Assembly (NCBI GenBank): GCA_016783505.1
Contig: JADHWK010000080.1
Coordinates: 1-8,072 of the forward strand
Source: Candidatus Zhuqueibacterota bacterium
Lineage (GTDB): Bacteria > BS750m-G25
Direction of reading: 5' to 3'
Length of the DNA: 8,072 bases
Below, piece by piece: positions 1 through 5,760 of this stretch. The position numbers were made by a program, and so were the translations under genes. Each line of letters opens with the position of its first letter. The stretch's first letter is position 1. The notes beneath the pieces are model-generated. The model saw only the letters and a list, made by a program, of their open reading frames with translations, was not told where the DNA came from and did not search any database.

Positions 1-251
1 AGCCCGGAGGATATGGGTGCAGTATCGAAGAACTCGACAGATTGGTCGATATTGCTTCTCACGTAGAGGGAGTGATAGGAGCTAGATTAACTGGTGCAGG
101 TCTTGGAGGATGTGTAGTCGCTATCGTTAAAGCAGAAAAGGTGAAAAAGTTTAAGCAGGCTATAAGAGAAAATTATTACATTCCTAAAAAACTACCTTTT
201 GGGGATGACGTGTGTGTTACCGTAGGAGGTGCTGGAATATTGGATCTGTAG
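1..251 (+). CDS. galactokinase-like GHMP kinase, C-terminal fragment
   Basis: The 3' end of a gene whose start lies before the window; about 82 residues are readable, the first full codon being at base 3. The visible part carries the GHMP-kinase C-terminal glycine motif GARLTGAGLGGCVVAIV, preceded by IEELDRLVDIA, the usual arrangement in galactokinases (motif 3, near the sugar and ATP phosphates). The final strand-rich segment ending in GGAGILDL also resembles galactokinase C-termini. Known of the family: ATP-dependent phosphorylation of a sugar at C1, cytoplasmic. The residues that set sugar specificity are outside the window, so galactokinase, arabinokinase or galacturonokinase cannot be separated. 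The next gene follows after 46 bp on the same strand, which suggests co-transcription with the oxidoreductase. Base composition is AT-rich like the next two genes. Confidence 0.8.
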   Translation, partial: PGGYGCSIEELDRLVDIASHVEGVIGARLTGAGLGGCVVAIVKAEKVKKFKQAIRENYYIPKKLPFGDDVCVTVGGAGILDL

Positions 252-297
252 ATAACTACACAAGCTATGCGGGACTATTTAATAAAGGGAGGCCAAA

Positions 298-1335
298 ATG
301 GGTAAGGCAAGGTTAGGGTTCGGTATAATTGGTTGTGGCACTATTGCCCCATTTCATGTTAATGGTATAATGAAAAACAAGGATGCAGATCTTGTTGCTG
401 TATCCGATGTAAGAGAGGATAAAACGAAAGAGTTTGCTGGAAAATATGGTATTGATTGGTATACGGATTTTCATCAACTATTGAGAAGAAATGATATAGA
501 TATCGTTAGTATTTGTACGCCTAGTTCGATGCATGCGGATATGACCGTTGCAGCTGCAAAGGCAGGAAAACACGTGATTGTGGAGAAACCTTTGGGAATC
601 AACTTAGAACAAACTGACAGGGCTATAAAAGCGTGTCAAAAGGCAGGAGTGAAACTCGCCGTTGCCTTTCAGCTGCGCCTCGAGGGCACTTTTAAAGGGG
701 TTAAAAGAGCAATCGATGAGGGTGTATTGGGAAACTTGATACTTGGAGATACATACATAAAAAGCTATCGGTCGCAGGAATATTACGACTCTGCCGATTG
801 GAAAGGAACATGGGAATTTGACGGTGGCGGTGCACTTATGAATCAAGGTATTCACGGTATAGACTTGTTGCTTTGGATGATGGGACCGGTGGACACCGTT
901 TATGCTTATACGGGTACATTGGCTCGGAACATACAAGTAGAGGATACGGCTGTGGCTGTTTTGACCTTTAAGAATGGAGCCTTTGGAGTTATTGAGGGAA
1001 CAACTTCTGTGTATCCGGGATTAGAGCCACGCTTAGAGATACACGGCACAAAGGGTACGGTGGTTATGGTAGGTAACAATATAGAAAGGAGGGAGATTAT
1101 TGGTGAGGAGAAAGAGAAGCCAATATACAAAGAGAGTAGTGTAGGTAGAGGAGTGGCTGAGCCAACAGACATTGGCATGGAAGGGCATAGATTGCTGATC
1201 GAAGACATGATAGAAGCTATGAAGGAGAATAGGAGCCCGGCTATTAACGGCTCAGAGGGAAGGAAAGCTGTGGAGTTAATTCTAGCCATATACCGATCTG
1301 CACGAACCAACAAAGCAGTTAAATTAGGAACCTGA
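298..1335 (+). CDS. Gfo/Idh/MocA-family NAD(P)-dependent sugar oxidoreductase
   Basis: 345 residues, a normal length for the family. Residues 1-120 form the Rossmann nucleotide-binding domain: GIIGCGTIA (residues 9-17, GxGxxA), the acidic-turn region SDVRE (36-40), and the hallmark EKP at 96-98 in HVIVEKPLG, whose Lys is the usual cofactor/catalytic lysine. The C-terminal sheet domain has GGGALMNQGIHGIDLLLW (176-193), where H186 and D189 fit the family's GGG...H..D signature; residue 182 is Asn where many members have Asp. No signal peptide, so cytoplasmic. The ATG has a strong Shine-Dalgarno (AAGGGAGG, 285-292) at 5 nt. Reaction: NAD(P)-dependent oxidation or reduction of a sugar, inositol or nucleotide-sugar hydroxyl; the substrate cannot be read from sequence. 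The adjoining sugar kinase supports a carbohydrate role. The extended MNQ.IH.IDLL motif resembles UDP-N-acetyl-hexosamine 3-dehydrogenases, but this is only a resemblance. Confidence 0.9.
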   Translation: MGKARLGFGIIGCGTIAPFHVNGIMKNKDADLVAVSDVREDKTKEFAGKYGIDWYTDFHQLLRRNDIDIVSICTPSSMHADMTVAAAKAGKHVIVEKPLGINLEQTDRAIKACQKAGVKLAVAFQLRLEGTFKGVKRAIDEGVLGNLILGDTYIKSYRSQEYYDSADWKGTWEFDGGGALMNQGIHGIDLLLWMMGPVDTVYAYTGTLARNIQVEDTAVAVLTFKNGAFGVIEGTTSVYPGLEPRLEIHGTKGTVVMVGNNIERREIIGEEKEKPIYKESSVGRGVAEPTDIGMEGHRLLIEDMIEAMKENRSPAINGSEGRKAVELILAIYRSARTNKAVKLGT

Positions 1336-1336
1336 T

Positions 1337-1365
1337 TTATCACAGGTATTCGACTATTTTATAAT
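1337..1365 (+). promoter_or_regulatory. sigma70-like promoter candidate
   Basis: TTATCA (1337-1342, 4 of 6 to the -35 consensus), a 17-bp spacer and a perfect TATAAT (1360-1365). It starts two bases after the oxidoreductase stop codon and would drive the mini-ORF and the ceramidase-like gene. The surrounding DNA is AT-rich, so chance matches are likely. Confidence 0.4.
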
Positions 1366-1385
1366 TTTGGTAGCATAAAAAACTC

Positions 1386-1414
1386 TTGACATTTTGAAAA
1401 ATAAGGCATAAGTT
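1386..1414 (+). promoter_or_regulatory. second promoter candidate with perfect -35
   Basis: A perfect TTGACA (1386-1391) with a weak -10, TAAGTT (1409-1414), at 17 bp. It lies about 45 bp before the Shine-Dalgarno of the 28-codon ORF. The poor -10 makes it weaker than the candidate at 1337-1365. Confidence 0.3.
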
Positions 1415-1458
1415 ACCACTCCAAGTTTATCAAGTATAACATACGAAAGGAGGAGCCT

Positions 1459-1545
1459 ATGCCTAGGGTAAGGGTCGGGATTGATTTTGAGCTTAATTTA
1501 AGGGATGACAGCTTCAATGTCAACATCTTTCAGTCGGGCGCCTGA
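1459..1545 (+). CDS. 28-residue ORF with strong ribosome site, function unknown
   Basis: ATG to TGA, 28 codons, beginning MPRVRVGIDFELNL and ending in FQSGA. It is preceded by one of the best Shine-Dalgarno sequences in the window, AAAGGAGG (1446-1453), 5 nt from the ATG. I do not recognise the peptide. It has no hydrophobic segment, and no run of one amino acid that would suggest an attenuation leader. It could be a translated leader peptide for the downstream gene, a small protein, or the surviving N-terminus of a decayed gene; no continuation of coding is apparent in the 90 bp after the stop. The ribosome site argues for translation; nothing shows a function. Confidence 0.4.
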   Translation: MPRVRVGIDFELNLRDDSFNVNIFQSGA

Positions 1546-1581
1546 CCGATTTCAAGCAAATAGGTAATTTTTCTAATCGGT
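1545..1581 (+). repeat. inverted repeat ACCGATT / AATCGGT, copy 1
   Basis: ACCGATT at 1545-1551 and its exact complement AATCGGT at 1575-1581, 23 nt apart. The left arm overlaps the stop of the mini-ORF by one base. The same 7-bp pair with a similar spacing recurs at 2983-3021 on the other side of the ceramidase-like gene. It could be a hairpin or a pair of operator half-sites. Confidence 0.45.
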
Positions 1582-1635
1582 TAACCAAGAGGTTGTTTGA
1601 AGAAATCCTTATTTTCATCTAACAATGGATATTAA

Positions 1636-2967
1636 ATGTTGAAGGCTGGAGCATCGAAACTTGATATAACACCACAAGTTGGTACAGATTTAGCTGGGTA
1701 CTTAGATAGAGAAGAGAGCTCCCAAGGGGTGCATGACGATTTGTATGTAAAGGCGCTAGTGCTGGATGATGGAAAGCAAAAAGTGGCTATCGTCACTTGT
1801 GATTTGCTGGCTATCTGTAGAAGTTCAGTCAATGTAGTTCGCAAAGCGATTGAGGAGGTAATTGGGATAAATGGAGATAATGTAATGATTACTGCCACGC
1901 ATACGCATTCTGGACCGGCAACTATCTCCTCCTTAGGCCTTGGCGAAGTTAACCGAGCTTGGCTAAATGTCCTGCATAAGAAGATGATTGACGTCGTCTA
2001 TGATGCCACTAAAAATATGCAACAAGTTACTATAGGCGCGGGAAAGGGAAAGGCTGAGATTGGGGTCAATAGGGAAGGTAAGATTCCAAGCGGTAGCTTA
2101 ATCCTGGTTCCGAATCCGAGGGGGCCGATCGATCCAGAAGTTGGTGTTGTCCGGATAAATGATAGAAATGAGAATATCTTTGCGTTACTGATAAACTTTG
2201 GCTGTCATGCAGTGGTTTTAGAATCTGATAATCTATTGATTTCGGCAGACTTTCCAGGCTACGCTACAGAAATGGTAGAGAAAGCTAAAAATAATGGTGT
2301 GATAGCATTATTTACTAATGGAGGGGCTGGGAACGTAAATCCTAAAAGACGAGGAACTTTTGAAGAGATCGCTAAACTGGGCACCACTTTGGGTTCAGAG
2401 GCGCTAAAAGTTGCAGAACAGATCGAAACTACACACGACGGTAATCTTGACGTATATAAGGAACTGATAAAGCTGCCCTTGAAAGTACCAACTTCAAAAG
2501 ATATTGAAGAGACAATTAAAGACTACGAGGGGAAAGTAAAGGAATCGGTAGAAGGTAAAGCATCCAATCTAGATATAAAAATTGCCAAAACTCTTTTGAA
2601 ATGGGCAAAACGAACACAAGCGGTTATGAAGCAGAAAAGGATGCAGAAAAATATATATATAGAAGTCCAAGTATTTATCATAAATAATATTGCGTTGATT
2701 GGTATCCCAGGTGAGCCATTTGCCGAGTTTGTATTGGAGATTAAGAACAAATCGAAGTTTGAATATACATTTGTAGCTGGTTATGCCAATGGATATTATG
2801 GATATATTCCTCATAAAAACGCGTATAGAAGAGGAGGGTATGGAGTAACGGATGCCTTCAAATACTTCGGATTTCCTGGAGCTTTAGCGCCAGAATCAAC
2901 AGTGCACCTGAGTAATAGCATACTGGAATTGCTGCACGGTAGTGTTCCTTCTGACCGTTCTTTTTAA
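1636..2967 (+). CDS. neutral/alkaline ceramidase-like protein lacking the catalytic Ser
   Basis: 443 residues matching the N-terminal catalytic domain of neutral/alkaline non-lysosomal ceramidases (zinc amidohydrolases), with no signal peptide and no C-terminal Ig-like domain; the domain starts at residue 1 (LKAGASKLDITP). Likely metal ligands are present: THTHSGP (88-94), GCHAVVL (190-195), GIPGEPFAEF (E360) and GYANGYYGYIP (382-392). The nucleophile region of true ceramidases, GDxSPN, reads NGGAGNVNP (228-236), so the serine is replaced by N235. Sphingolipid hydrolysis is therefore unlikely; many bacterial relatives share this change and have no assigned function. An in-frame TAA directly precedes the ATG, fixing the start, although the ribosome site is weak (GGA at 1627-1629). 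A six-codon frame beginning at 1625 overlaps the start. Position after a sugar kinase and sugar oxidoreductase suggests a carbohydrate substrate, perhaps an N-acyl group; this is inference. Confidence 0.85.
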   Translation: MLKAGASKLDITPQVGTDLAGYLDREESSQGVHDDLYVKALVLDDGKQKVAIVTCDLLAICRSSVNVVRKAIEEVIGINGDNVMITATHTHSGPATISSLGLGEVNRAWLNVLHKKMIDVVYDATKNMQQVTIGAGKGKAEIGVNREGKIPSGSLILVPNPRGPIDPEVGVVRINDRNENIFALLINFGCHAVVLESDNLLISADFPGYATEMVEKAKNNGVIALFTNGGAGNVNPKRRGTFEEIAKLGTTLGSEALKVAEQIETTHDGNLDVYKELIKLPLKVPTSKDIEETIKDYEGKVKESVEGKASNLDIKIAKTLLKWAKRTQAVMKQKRMQKNIYIEVQVFIINNIALIGIPGEPFAEFVLEIKNKSKFEYTFVAGYANGYYGYIPHKNAYRRGGYGVTDAFKYFGFPGALAPESTVHLSNSILELLHGSVPSDRSF

Positions 2968-2982
2968 CTAAACCATTGAAAA

Positions 2983-3021
2983 ACCGATTTATTGTATTGT
3001 CTTGAGCGATTTGCAATCGGT
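2983..3021 (+). repeat. inverted repeat ACCGATT / AATCGGT, copy 2
   Basis: ACCGATT at 2983-2989 and AATCGGT at 3015-3021, 25 nt apart, the same arms as at 1545-1581. The right arm lies against the -35 of the promoter at 3011-3038, where a bound repressor would block RNA polymerase. There is no T-run after it, so it is not an intrinsic terminator. Confidence 0.45.
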
Positions 3022-3038
3022 GTAATTAATGATATAAT
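3011..3038 (+). promoter_or_regulatory. promoter of the amino-acid permease gene
   Basis: TTGCAA (3011-3016, 4 of 6) and a perfect TATAAT (3033-3038) spaced by 16 bp; TTTGCA at 17 bp is an equal alternative -35. Predicted transcription start is near 3045, giving a leader of about 75 nt before the permease. The right half of the inverted repeat at 2983-3021 overlaps the -35. Confidence 0.55.
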
Positions 3039-3059
3039 CGTAAGTTATAGATTGTGGAA

Positions 3060-3107
3060 TTTGACCCCTTGTATATTCTGTTTTTAGTTGTAAGTTAGGG
3101 GGTCGAA
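3060..3107 (+). promoter_or_regulatory. leader stem-loop just before the permease ribosome site
   Basis: TTTGACCCC (3060-3068) pairs with GGGGTCGAA (3099-3107) over 9 bp including one G-U, with a 30-nt loop, ending 4 nt before the AGGAG ribosome site. GTAAGTTA occurs at 3040-3047 and again at 3090-3097 (inside the loop); both can pair with AACTTAC at 3133-3139, inside the coding start. These alternatives could modulate translation. No known riboswitch class is recognised. Confidence 0.35.
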
Positions 3108-3119
3108 GTGTAGGAGTGT

Positions 3120-4481
3120 TTGGAAACGGCTCAACTTACCCGTAAACTCAATCTCAGCCATACCCTAGCCATCATCGTGGGGACGGTGATCGGGTCCGGG
3201 GTATTTATAAACGTTCCCGTGGTGGCTAAGGTGACCGGAAGTCCCCTGCTGGCAGCCATAGCCTGGCTGGTGGGGGGGCTGATCTGGATCCCCCAGGTGC
3301 TGGTTATGGCTGAGATGGCCACCGCCTACCCGGAGGAGGGATTTGGTTACCTCTACCTGAAAAAGGCGGGCAGCAAGTTCCTGGCCTTTCTCTACGTATG
3401 GACGGTGTTCTGGACCAGCGATACGCCGTCCATATCCATCCTGGCGGCCGCCGCCGCTTCGGCTTTAGCCGTCTTTTACCCCCCATTGGACGGTACCCTG
3501 ATCGGAAAAGGATTTGCCGTCCTCATCATCGTGGTGCTCACCGCCGTCCACTACCGGGATGTGAAGATGGGGGGTAACCTCCAGATTGTCCTTACTGTCA
3601 TTAAGGTCTCCCCGTTGATTCTGTTGGTATTTCTCGGTTTTGCCCATTACGGTTCCGGTCAACTATTCTTACACCCCACTGGTGAGGCGGCCCAGCGAGG
3701 CATATTAACCCTGCTGTTGGGGGGGATGGCGGCCACGGTGTGGTCCTACTCCGGGTTTCCCAATGTCCTCTACATGGCCGGAGAGATCAAGAATCCCCAC
3801 CGCAACCTGCCAAAGGCCTTAATCGGTTCTACCATCGGGGTCATGGTGGTCTACGTGCTGGTAGCTCTGGGAACCTCGGCCATCGTCCCCCATGGGGAAG
3901 TAGTGGCCTCCACGGGGTCCTTTGCCAATCCTTTTCGCTACCTACCATTATTCGCCAGCATCGCCGCCGGGTTCTTAGCCGTCAGTGCCTTTATATCCAT
4001 GGTCGGGTGCAACTCGGCCTGTATTATGGTCCAGCCCCGGATCGAATACGCCATCGCCCGGGATGGGCTGTTCCCCAAGTTCTTCGGCCACGTGCACCCA
4101 CGATTTGCCACCCCGGATTTCTCAATTCTCATTCAATCGGGTCTGGCGGTGGTTTTGGTCTTTCTCACCAGCATCGAAAATCTGCTGGGTTATTTTACCC
4201 TCTCTTACCTGATTCAGAACGCCATCGTTTACCTTGCTATTTTCATCTTGAGAAAAAAGTCCGACTACAGGCCGACTTTCAAAGCCCCACTTTGGTGGCT
4301 GATGGCGGGTTTTTCCATCGCCGTTACCATGGGCCTAGCTTATGGGACTTTTATTGCCTATCCTGCCGGCGGGGCGATCACCGCTGCGGCTCTCATCGCT
4401 ACCGGATTCCCGGTGTATTTCTTTTTCCGCAACCGGCCCAACCCCTATGCTGAAGGGCCCCAATTCGACCTTTCCCCTTGA
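3120..4481 (+). CDS. APC-superfamily amino-acid permease
   Basis: 453 residues, about 12 hydrophobic membrane segments, cytoplasmic-membrane transporter. TM1 carries the substrate-binding signature GTVIGSGVF (21-29). The loop after TM6 has the hallmark GEIKNPHRNLPKA (221-233), and ARDGLFPKFFGHVHP (313-327) matches the cytoplasmic loop 8-9 motif of the LAT/SLC7-like branch. The family exchanges or imports amino acids by antiport or proton/sodium symport; the amino acid is not predictable here. The only start compatible with the upstream in-frame TAG (3111-3113) is TTG at 3120, behind AGGAG (3112-3116) with a short 3-nt spacer, so translation may be weak or tuned by the leader. No neighbouring gene is clearly related in function. 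It is the first gene of the GC-rich half, and its stop codon overlaps a promoter for the next unit. Confidence 0.9.
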   Translation: METAQLTRKLNLSHTLAIIVGTVIGSGVFINVPVVAKVTGSPLLAAIAWLVGGLIWIPQVLVMAEMATAYPEEGFGYLYLKKAGSKFLAFLYVWTVFWTSDTPSISILAAAAASALAVFYPPLDGTLIGKGFAVLIIVVLTAVHYRDVKMGGNLQIVLTVIKVSPLILLVFLGFAHYGSGQLFLHPTGEAAQRGILTLLLGGMAATVWSYSGFPNVLYMAGEIKNPHRNLPKALIGSTIGVMVVYVLVALGTSAIVPHGEVVASTGSFANPFRYLPLFASIAAGFLAVSAFISMVGCNSACIMVQPRIEYAIARDGLFPKFFGHVHPRFATPDFSILIQSGLAVVLVFLTSIENLLGYFTLSYLIQNAIVYLAIFILRKKSDYRPTFKAPLWWLMAGFSIAVTMGLAYGTFIAYPAGGAITAAALIATGFPVYFFFRNRPNPYAEGPQFDLSP

Positions 4482-4506
4482 TAAAGAAAAAAATAATTTG
4501 TATATT
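4478..4506 (+). promoter_or_regulatory. near-consensus promoter overlapping the permease stop
   Basis: TTGATA (4478-4483, 5 of 6) and TATATT (4501-4506, 5 of 6) with an ideal 17-bp spacer. The -35 contains the TGA stop of the permease (4479-4481). It would start transcription near 4513 and give deoC a leader of about 315 nt through the repeat region. This is the best promoter match in the window. Confidence 0.6.
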
Positions 4507-4561
4507 AGCGAAAGAATGCAGCTTTTATGCTGTCATTGTAAAGGAGTGAAGTATCCATCCC

Positions 4562-4705
4562 TTGTCATTCTGAGTGTAATCCCGATTTACCTGCCTGGCG
4601 CCCGCCTGCCGGACGGGCAGGGCAGACAGGTCGGGATGGAATGAAGAATCTCTATATTCGGTAATGAGAGAAAAAGAGATTCTTCACTGCGTTCAGAAAG
4701 ACAAT
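4562..4705. repeat. REP-like palindrome interrupted by a second palindrome
   Basis: The inner arms TGAAGAATCTCT (4642-4653) and AGAGATTCTTCA (4675-4686) are perfect 12-bp complements around a 21-nt loop. The outer right arm TTCAGAAAGACAA (4692-4704) is complementary, with one mismatch, to TTGTCATTCTGA (4562-4573), but that left arm is displaced by about 65 bp of GC-rich palindrome (see 4579-4637). The unit resembles the dispersed bacterial repeat built on TGTCATTCTGAG and GAAGAATCT. A further half copy, GTGTCATTCT, lies at 4714-4723. With the next two entries it fills most of the 347-bp gap between the permease and deoC, where I see no gene. Confidence 0.65.
4579..4637. repeat. GC-rich nested palindrome, copy A
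   Basis: Complementary arms nest inwards: CCCGA (4581-4585) with TCGGG (4631-4635), CCTG (4590-4593) with CAGG (4627-4630), and CCCGCCTGCC (4601-4610) facing GGGCAGGGC (4615-4623). It sits inside the left arm of the REP-like element. It shares TTTACCTGCC and CCCGCCTGC with the element at 5572-5637, so it belongs to a dispersed family. Confidence 0.6.
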
Positions 4706-4734
4706 ATTATGGAGTGTCATTCTAAACCCTACTG

Positions 4735-4776
4735 TTCCAGGCGGATGTTGCCCTAAGGGCGGGTCATCCGCCGGAA
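4735..4776. repeat. 42-nt hairpin upstream of deoC
   Basis: Arms TTCC-a-GGCGGATG (4735-4747) and CATCCGCCGGAA (4765-4776) are complementary apart from one extra A. An inner stem GCCC-TAA-GGGC lies at 4750-4760. No T-run follows, so it is not a classical terminator. It ends 52 nt before the deoC ATG, inside the predicted leader, and is probably another intergenic palindrome. Confidence 0.6.
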
Positions 4777-4828
4777 TCTGAGCTGATAAAGCTGCTATCA
4801 AACAAAACAATAAAAGAGGGAATTACTT

Positions 4829-5521
4829 ATGGGTTCGGCTAAAGATATTGCCGGATACATTGACCATACTTTTTTGAAACCCGAAGCGACCGAGGAGGAC
4901 ATCAGGAGGCTGTGCCAGGAGGCCCTGCAGGCCCATTTTGCCACCGTCTGCGTCAATCCTACATATGTTAAGCTGGCCGCAGGGTTGCTTAAGGGCTCAC
5001 CGGTAAAGGTGTGTTCCGTGGCCGGCTTTCCTCTGGGGGGAAACCTTCCTGAGATCAAAGCCCTGGAGGCCCGCCGGGCCATTGGGGATGGGGCAGGGGA
5101 GATTGACATGGTGATCAATGTGGGGGCGCTGAAGAGCGGTGACTACGGGCGGGTGCTCCGGGACATCTCCGCCGTGGTGGAGATCTGTCACGCTGGCAAG
5201 GCCCTGTGTAAGGTTATCATCGAGACGGCCCTGCTCACTGATGATGAGAAGGCCAAGGCTTGCCGGCTAGTAAGGGAGGCCGGGGCTGATTTTGTGAAAA
5301 CCTCCACCGGCTTTGGTCCGGGTGGGGCTACGGTTTCCGATGTGGCCTTGATGTGCGAAGCGGTCAAGGATACCTCCATGGGGGTTAAGGCTGCGGGGGG
5401 CATCAGGTTTTATGCGGATGCTAAAAAGATGATCGAAGCAGGGGCCACCAGAATCGGCACCAGCGCCGGTATGAATATAGTGGAGGAAGCAAGGCAACTC
5501 TCTGAAAGTGTTGGGTGTTGA
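4829..5521 (+). CDS. deoC: deoxyribose-phosphate aldolase
   Basis: 230 residues, full length for the short bacterial DeoC type (class I aldolase, TIM barrel, cytoplasmic). It cleaves 2-deoxyribose 5-phosphate to acetaldehyde and glyceraldehyde 3-phosphate. The catalytic set is intact: Schiff-base lysine K157 in [15 protein letters not shown], proton-relay lysine K187 in GVKAAGGIR, and D93 in [16 protein letters not shown]. The N-terminal [11 protein letters not shown] and the [10 protein letters not shown] segment are also typical. The ATG has GAGGG (4816-4820) at 8 nt. Known role: salvage of deoxyribonucleosides, normally beside deoA/deoB/deoD nucleoside enzymes, none of which is in this window. 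The following LsrF-type aldolase and dehydrogenase suggest use in a wider sugar-phosphate pathway, which is inference. Expression probably starts at 4478-4506. Confidence 0.96.
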   Translation: MGSAKDIAGYIDHTFLKPEATEEDIRRLCQEALQAHFATVCVNPTYVKLAAGLLKGSPVKVCSVAGFPLGGNLPEIKALEARRAIGDGAGEIDMVINVGALKSGDYGRVLRDISAVVEICHAGKALCKVIIETALLTDDEKAKACRLVREAGADFVKTSTGFGPGGATVSDVALMCEAVKDTSMGVKAAGGIRFYADAKKMIEAGATRIGTSAGMNIVEEARQLSESVGC

Positions 5522-5571
5522 TTGTGCGACTGTTTGGCTGAATGTTATCCATTTTTTCCAGTTAATCCGTT

Positions 5572-5637
5572 GGAGTTAATCCGTAAGGATTTTACCTGCC
5601 AGACAGCAGGCGGGTAAAAGGCTGATTCCTTAACTCC
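5572..5637. repeat. GC-rich nested palindrome, copy B, after deoC
   Basis: The inner stem TTTTACCTGCC (5590-5600) pairs with GGCGGGTAAAA (5609-5619) over 11 bp with one G-U, loop 8 nt. The outer arms GGAGTTAA (5572-5579) and TTAACTCC (5630-5637) are perfect complements. It shares TTTACCTGCC and, on the opposite strand, CCCGCCTGC with copy A at 4579-4637. AGTTAATCCGT is directly repeated at 5560-5570 and 5574-5584. It could act as a processing or termination hairpin after deoC, but no T-run follows. Confidence 0.6.
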
Positions 5638-5641
5638 TTAA

Positions 5642-5659
5642 TATTCAGTATATTCAGTA
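5642..5659. repeat. tandem 9-bp repeat
   Basis: TATTCAGTA occurs twice head to tail (5642-5650 and 5651-5659), immediately before and partly within the first REP-like unit. It may be slippage or a short target duplication remnant. Confidence 0.5.
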
Positions 5660-5734
5660 GTATGGGTGAAGGAACGAAACCCATCCTTTCGACAGTAAAG
5701 ATGGTGGGTTTCGCTACCGCTGTACCCACCCTAC
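5657..5734. repeat. inverted pair of GTAG-headed REP-like units
   Basis: Unit 1 (5657-5685) reads GTAG, then TATGGGT, an 8-nt loop region, then GAAACCCATC. Unit 2 (5700-5734) is the inverse: GATGGTGGGTTTC, a loop region, ACCCACC, then CTAC. Read on the minus strand it begins GTAGGGTGGGT, so both units share a GTAG head followed by xxTGGGT and GAAACCCA. A GTAG or GGAG tetranucleotide before an imperfect palindrome is characteristic of REP elements mobilised by RAYT transposases, and paired inverted REPs form BIME-type units. Each unit folds alone (ATGGGT/ACCCAT; GGTGGGT/ACCCACC), or they pair with each other (GAAACCCA 5676-5683 with TGGGTTTC 5705-5712). It lies 18 bp before the LsrF ribosome site. 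Confidence 0.65.
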
Positions 5735-5751
5735 TGATGAGTGTTTTAGGG

Positions 5752-5760
5752 AAAGGAGGT
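5752..5760 (+). promoter_or_regulatory. ribosome binding site that fixes the LsrF start
   Basis: AAAGGAGGT, 9 nt before ATG 5770. It decides for this start over the in-frame ATG at 5662, which lies inside a REP-like palindrome and has only AGTA-type sequence upstream. TCCTTTC at 5684-5690 is exactly complementary to GAAAGGA (5751-5757) and could mask the site. Confidence 0.75.

Larger units (their letters stand above)
1336..1635 (+). other. 300-bp spacer with promoters, a mini-ORF and an inverted repeat
   Basis: This AT-rich spacer separates the oxidoreductase from the ceramidase-like gene. It contains two promoter-like pairs, a 28-codon ORF with a strong ribosome site and an inverted repeat, each listed separately. 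A weak ACCTG (1330-1334) / CAGGT (1343-1347) hairpin overlapping the upstream stop is followed by AT-rich sequence without a clean T-run, so it is at best a poor terminator. I find no further gene and no recognisable homology in the rest of the spacer. Confidence 0.6.

Noticed and set aside
906-1343. Minus-strand open frame of 145 codons.
   Set aside because: It is antisense to conserved parts of the Gfo/Idh/MocA gene and shows no protein family features.
3740-4453. Long open frame of 237 codons within the permease gene.
   Set aside because: It is an off-frame shadow in GC-rich DNA; the other frame has clear APC motifs and membrane periodicity.
4517-4644. Possible small protein starting MQLLCC in the permease-deoC gap.
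   Set aside because: It reads through two nested repeat elements and has no ribosome site.
5697-5745. GATGG ... ACCGC ... CTGATGA pattern resembling pieces of the fluoride riboswitch.
   Set aside because: The required P1 and P3 helices do not form, and the region is explained by the second REP-like palindrome.
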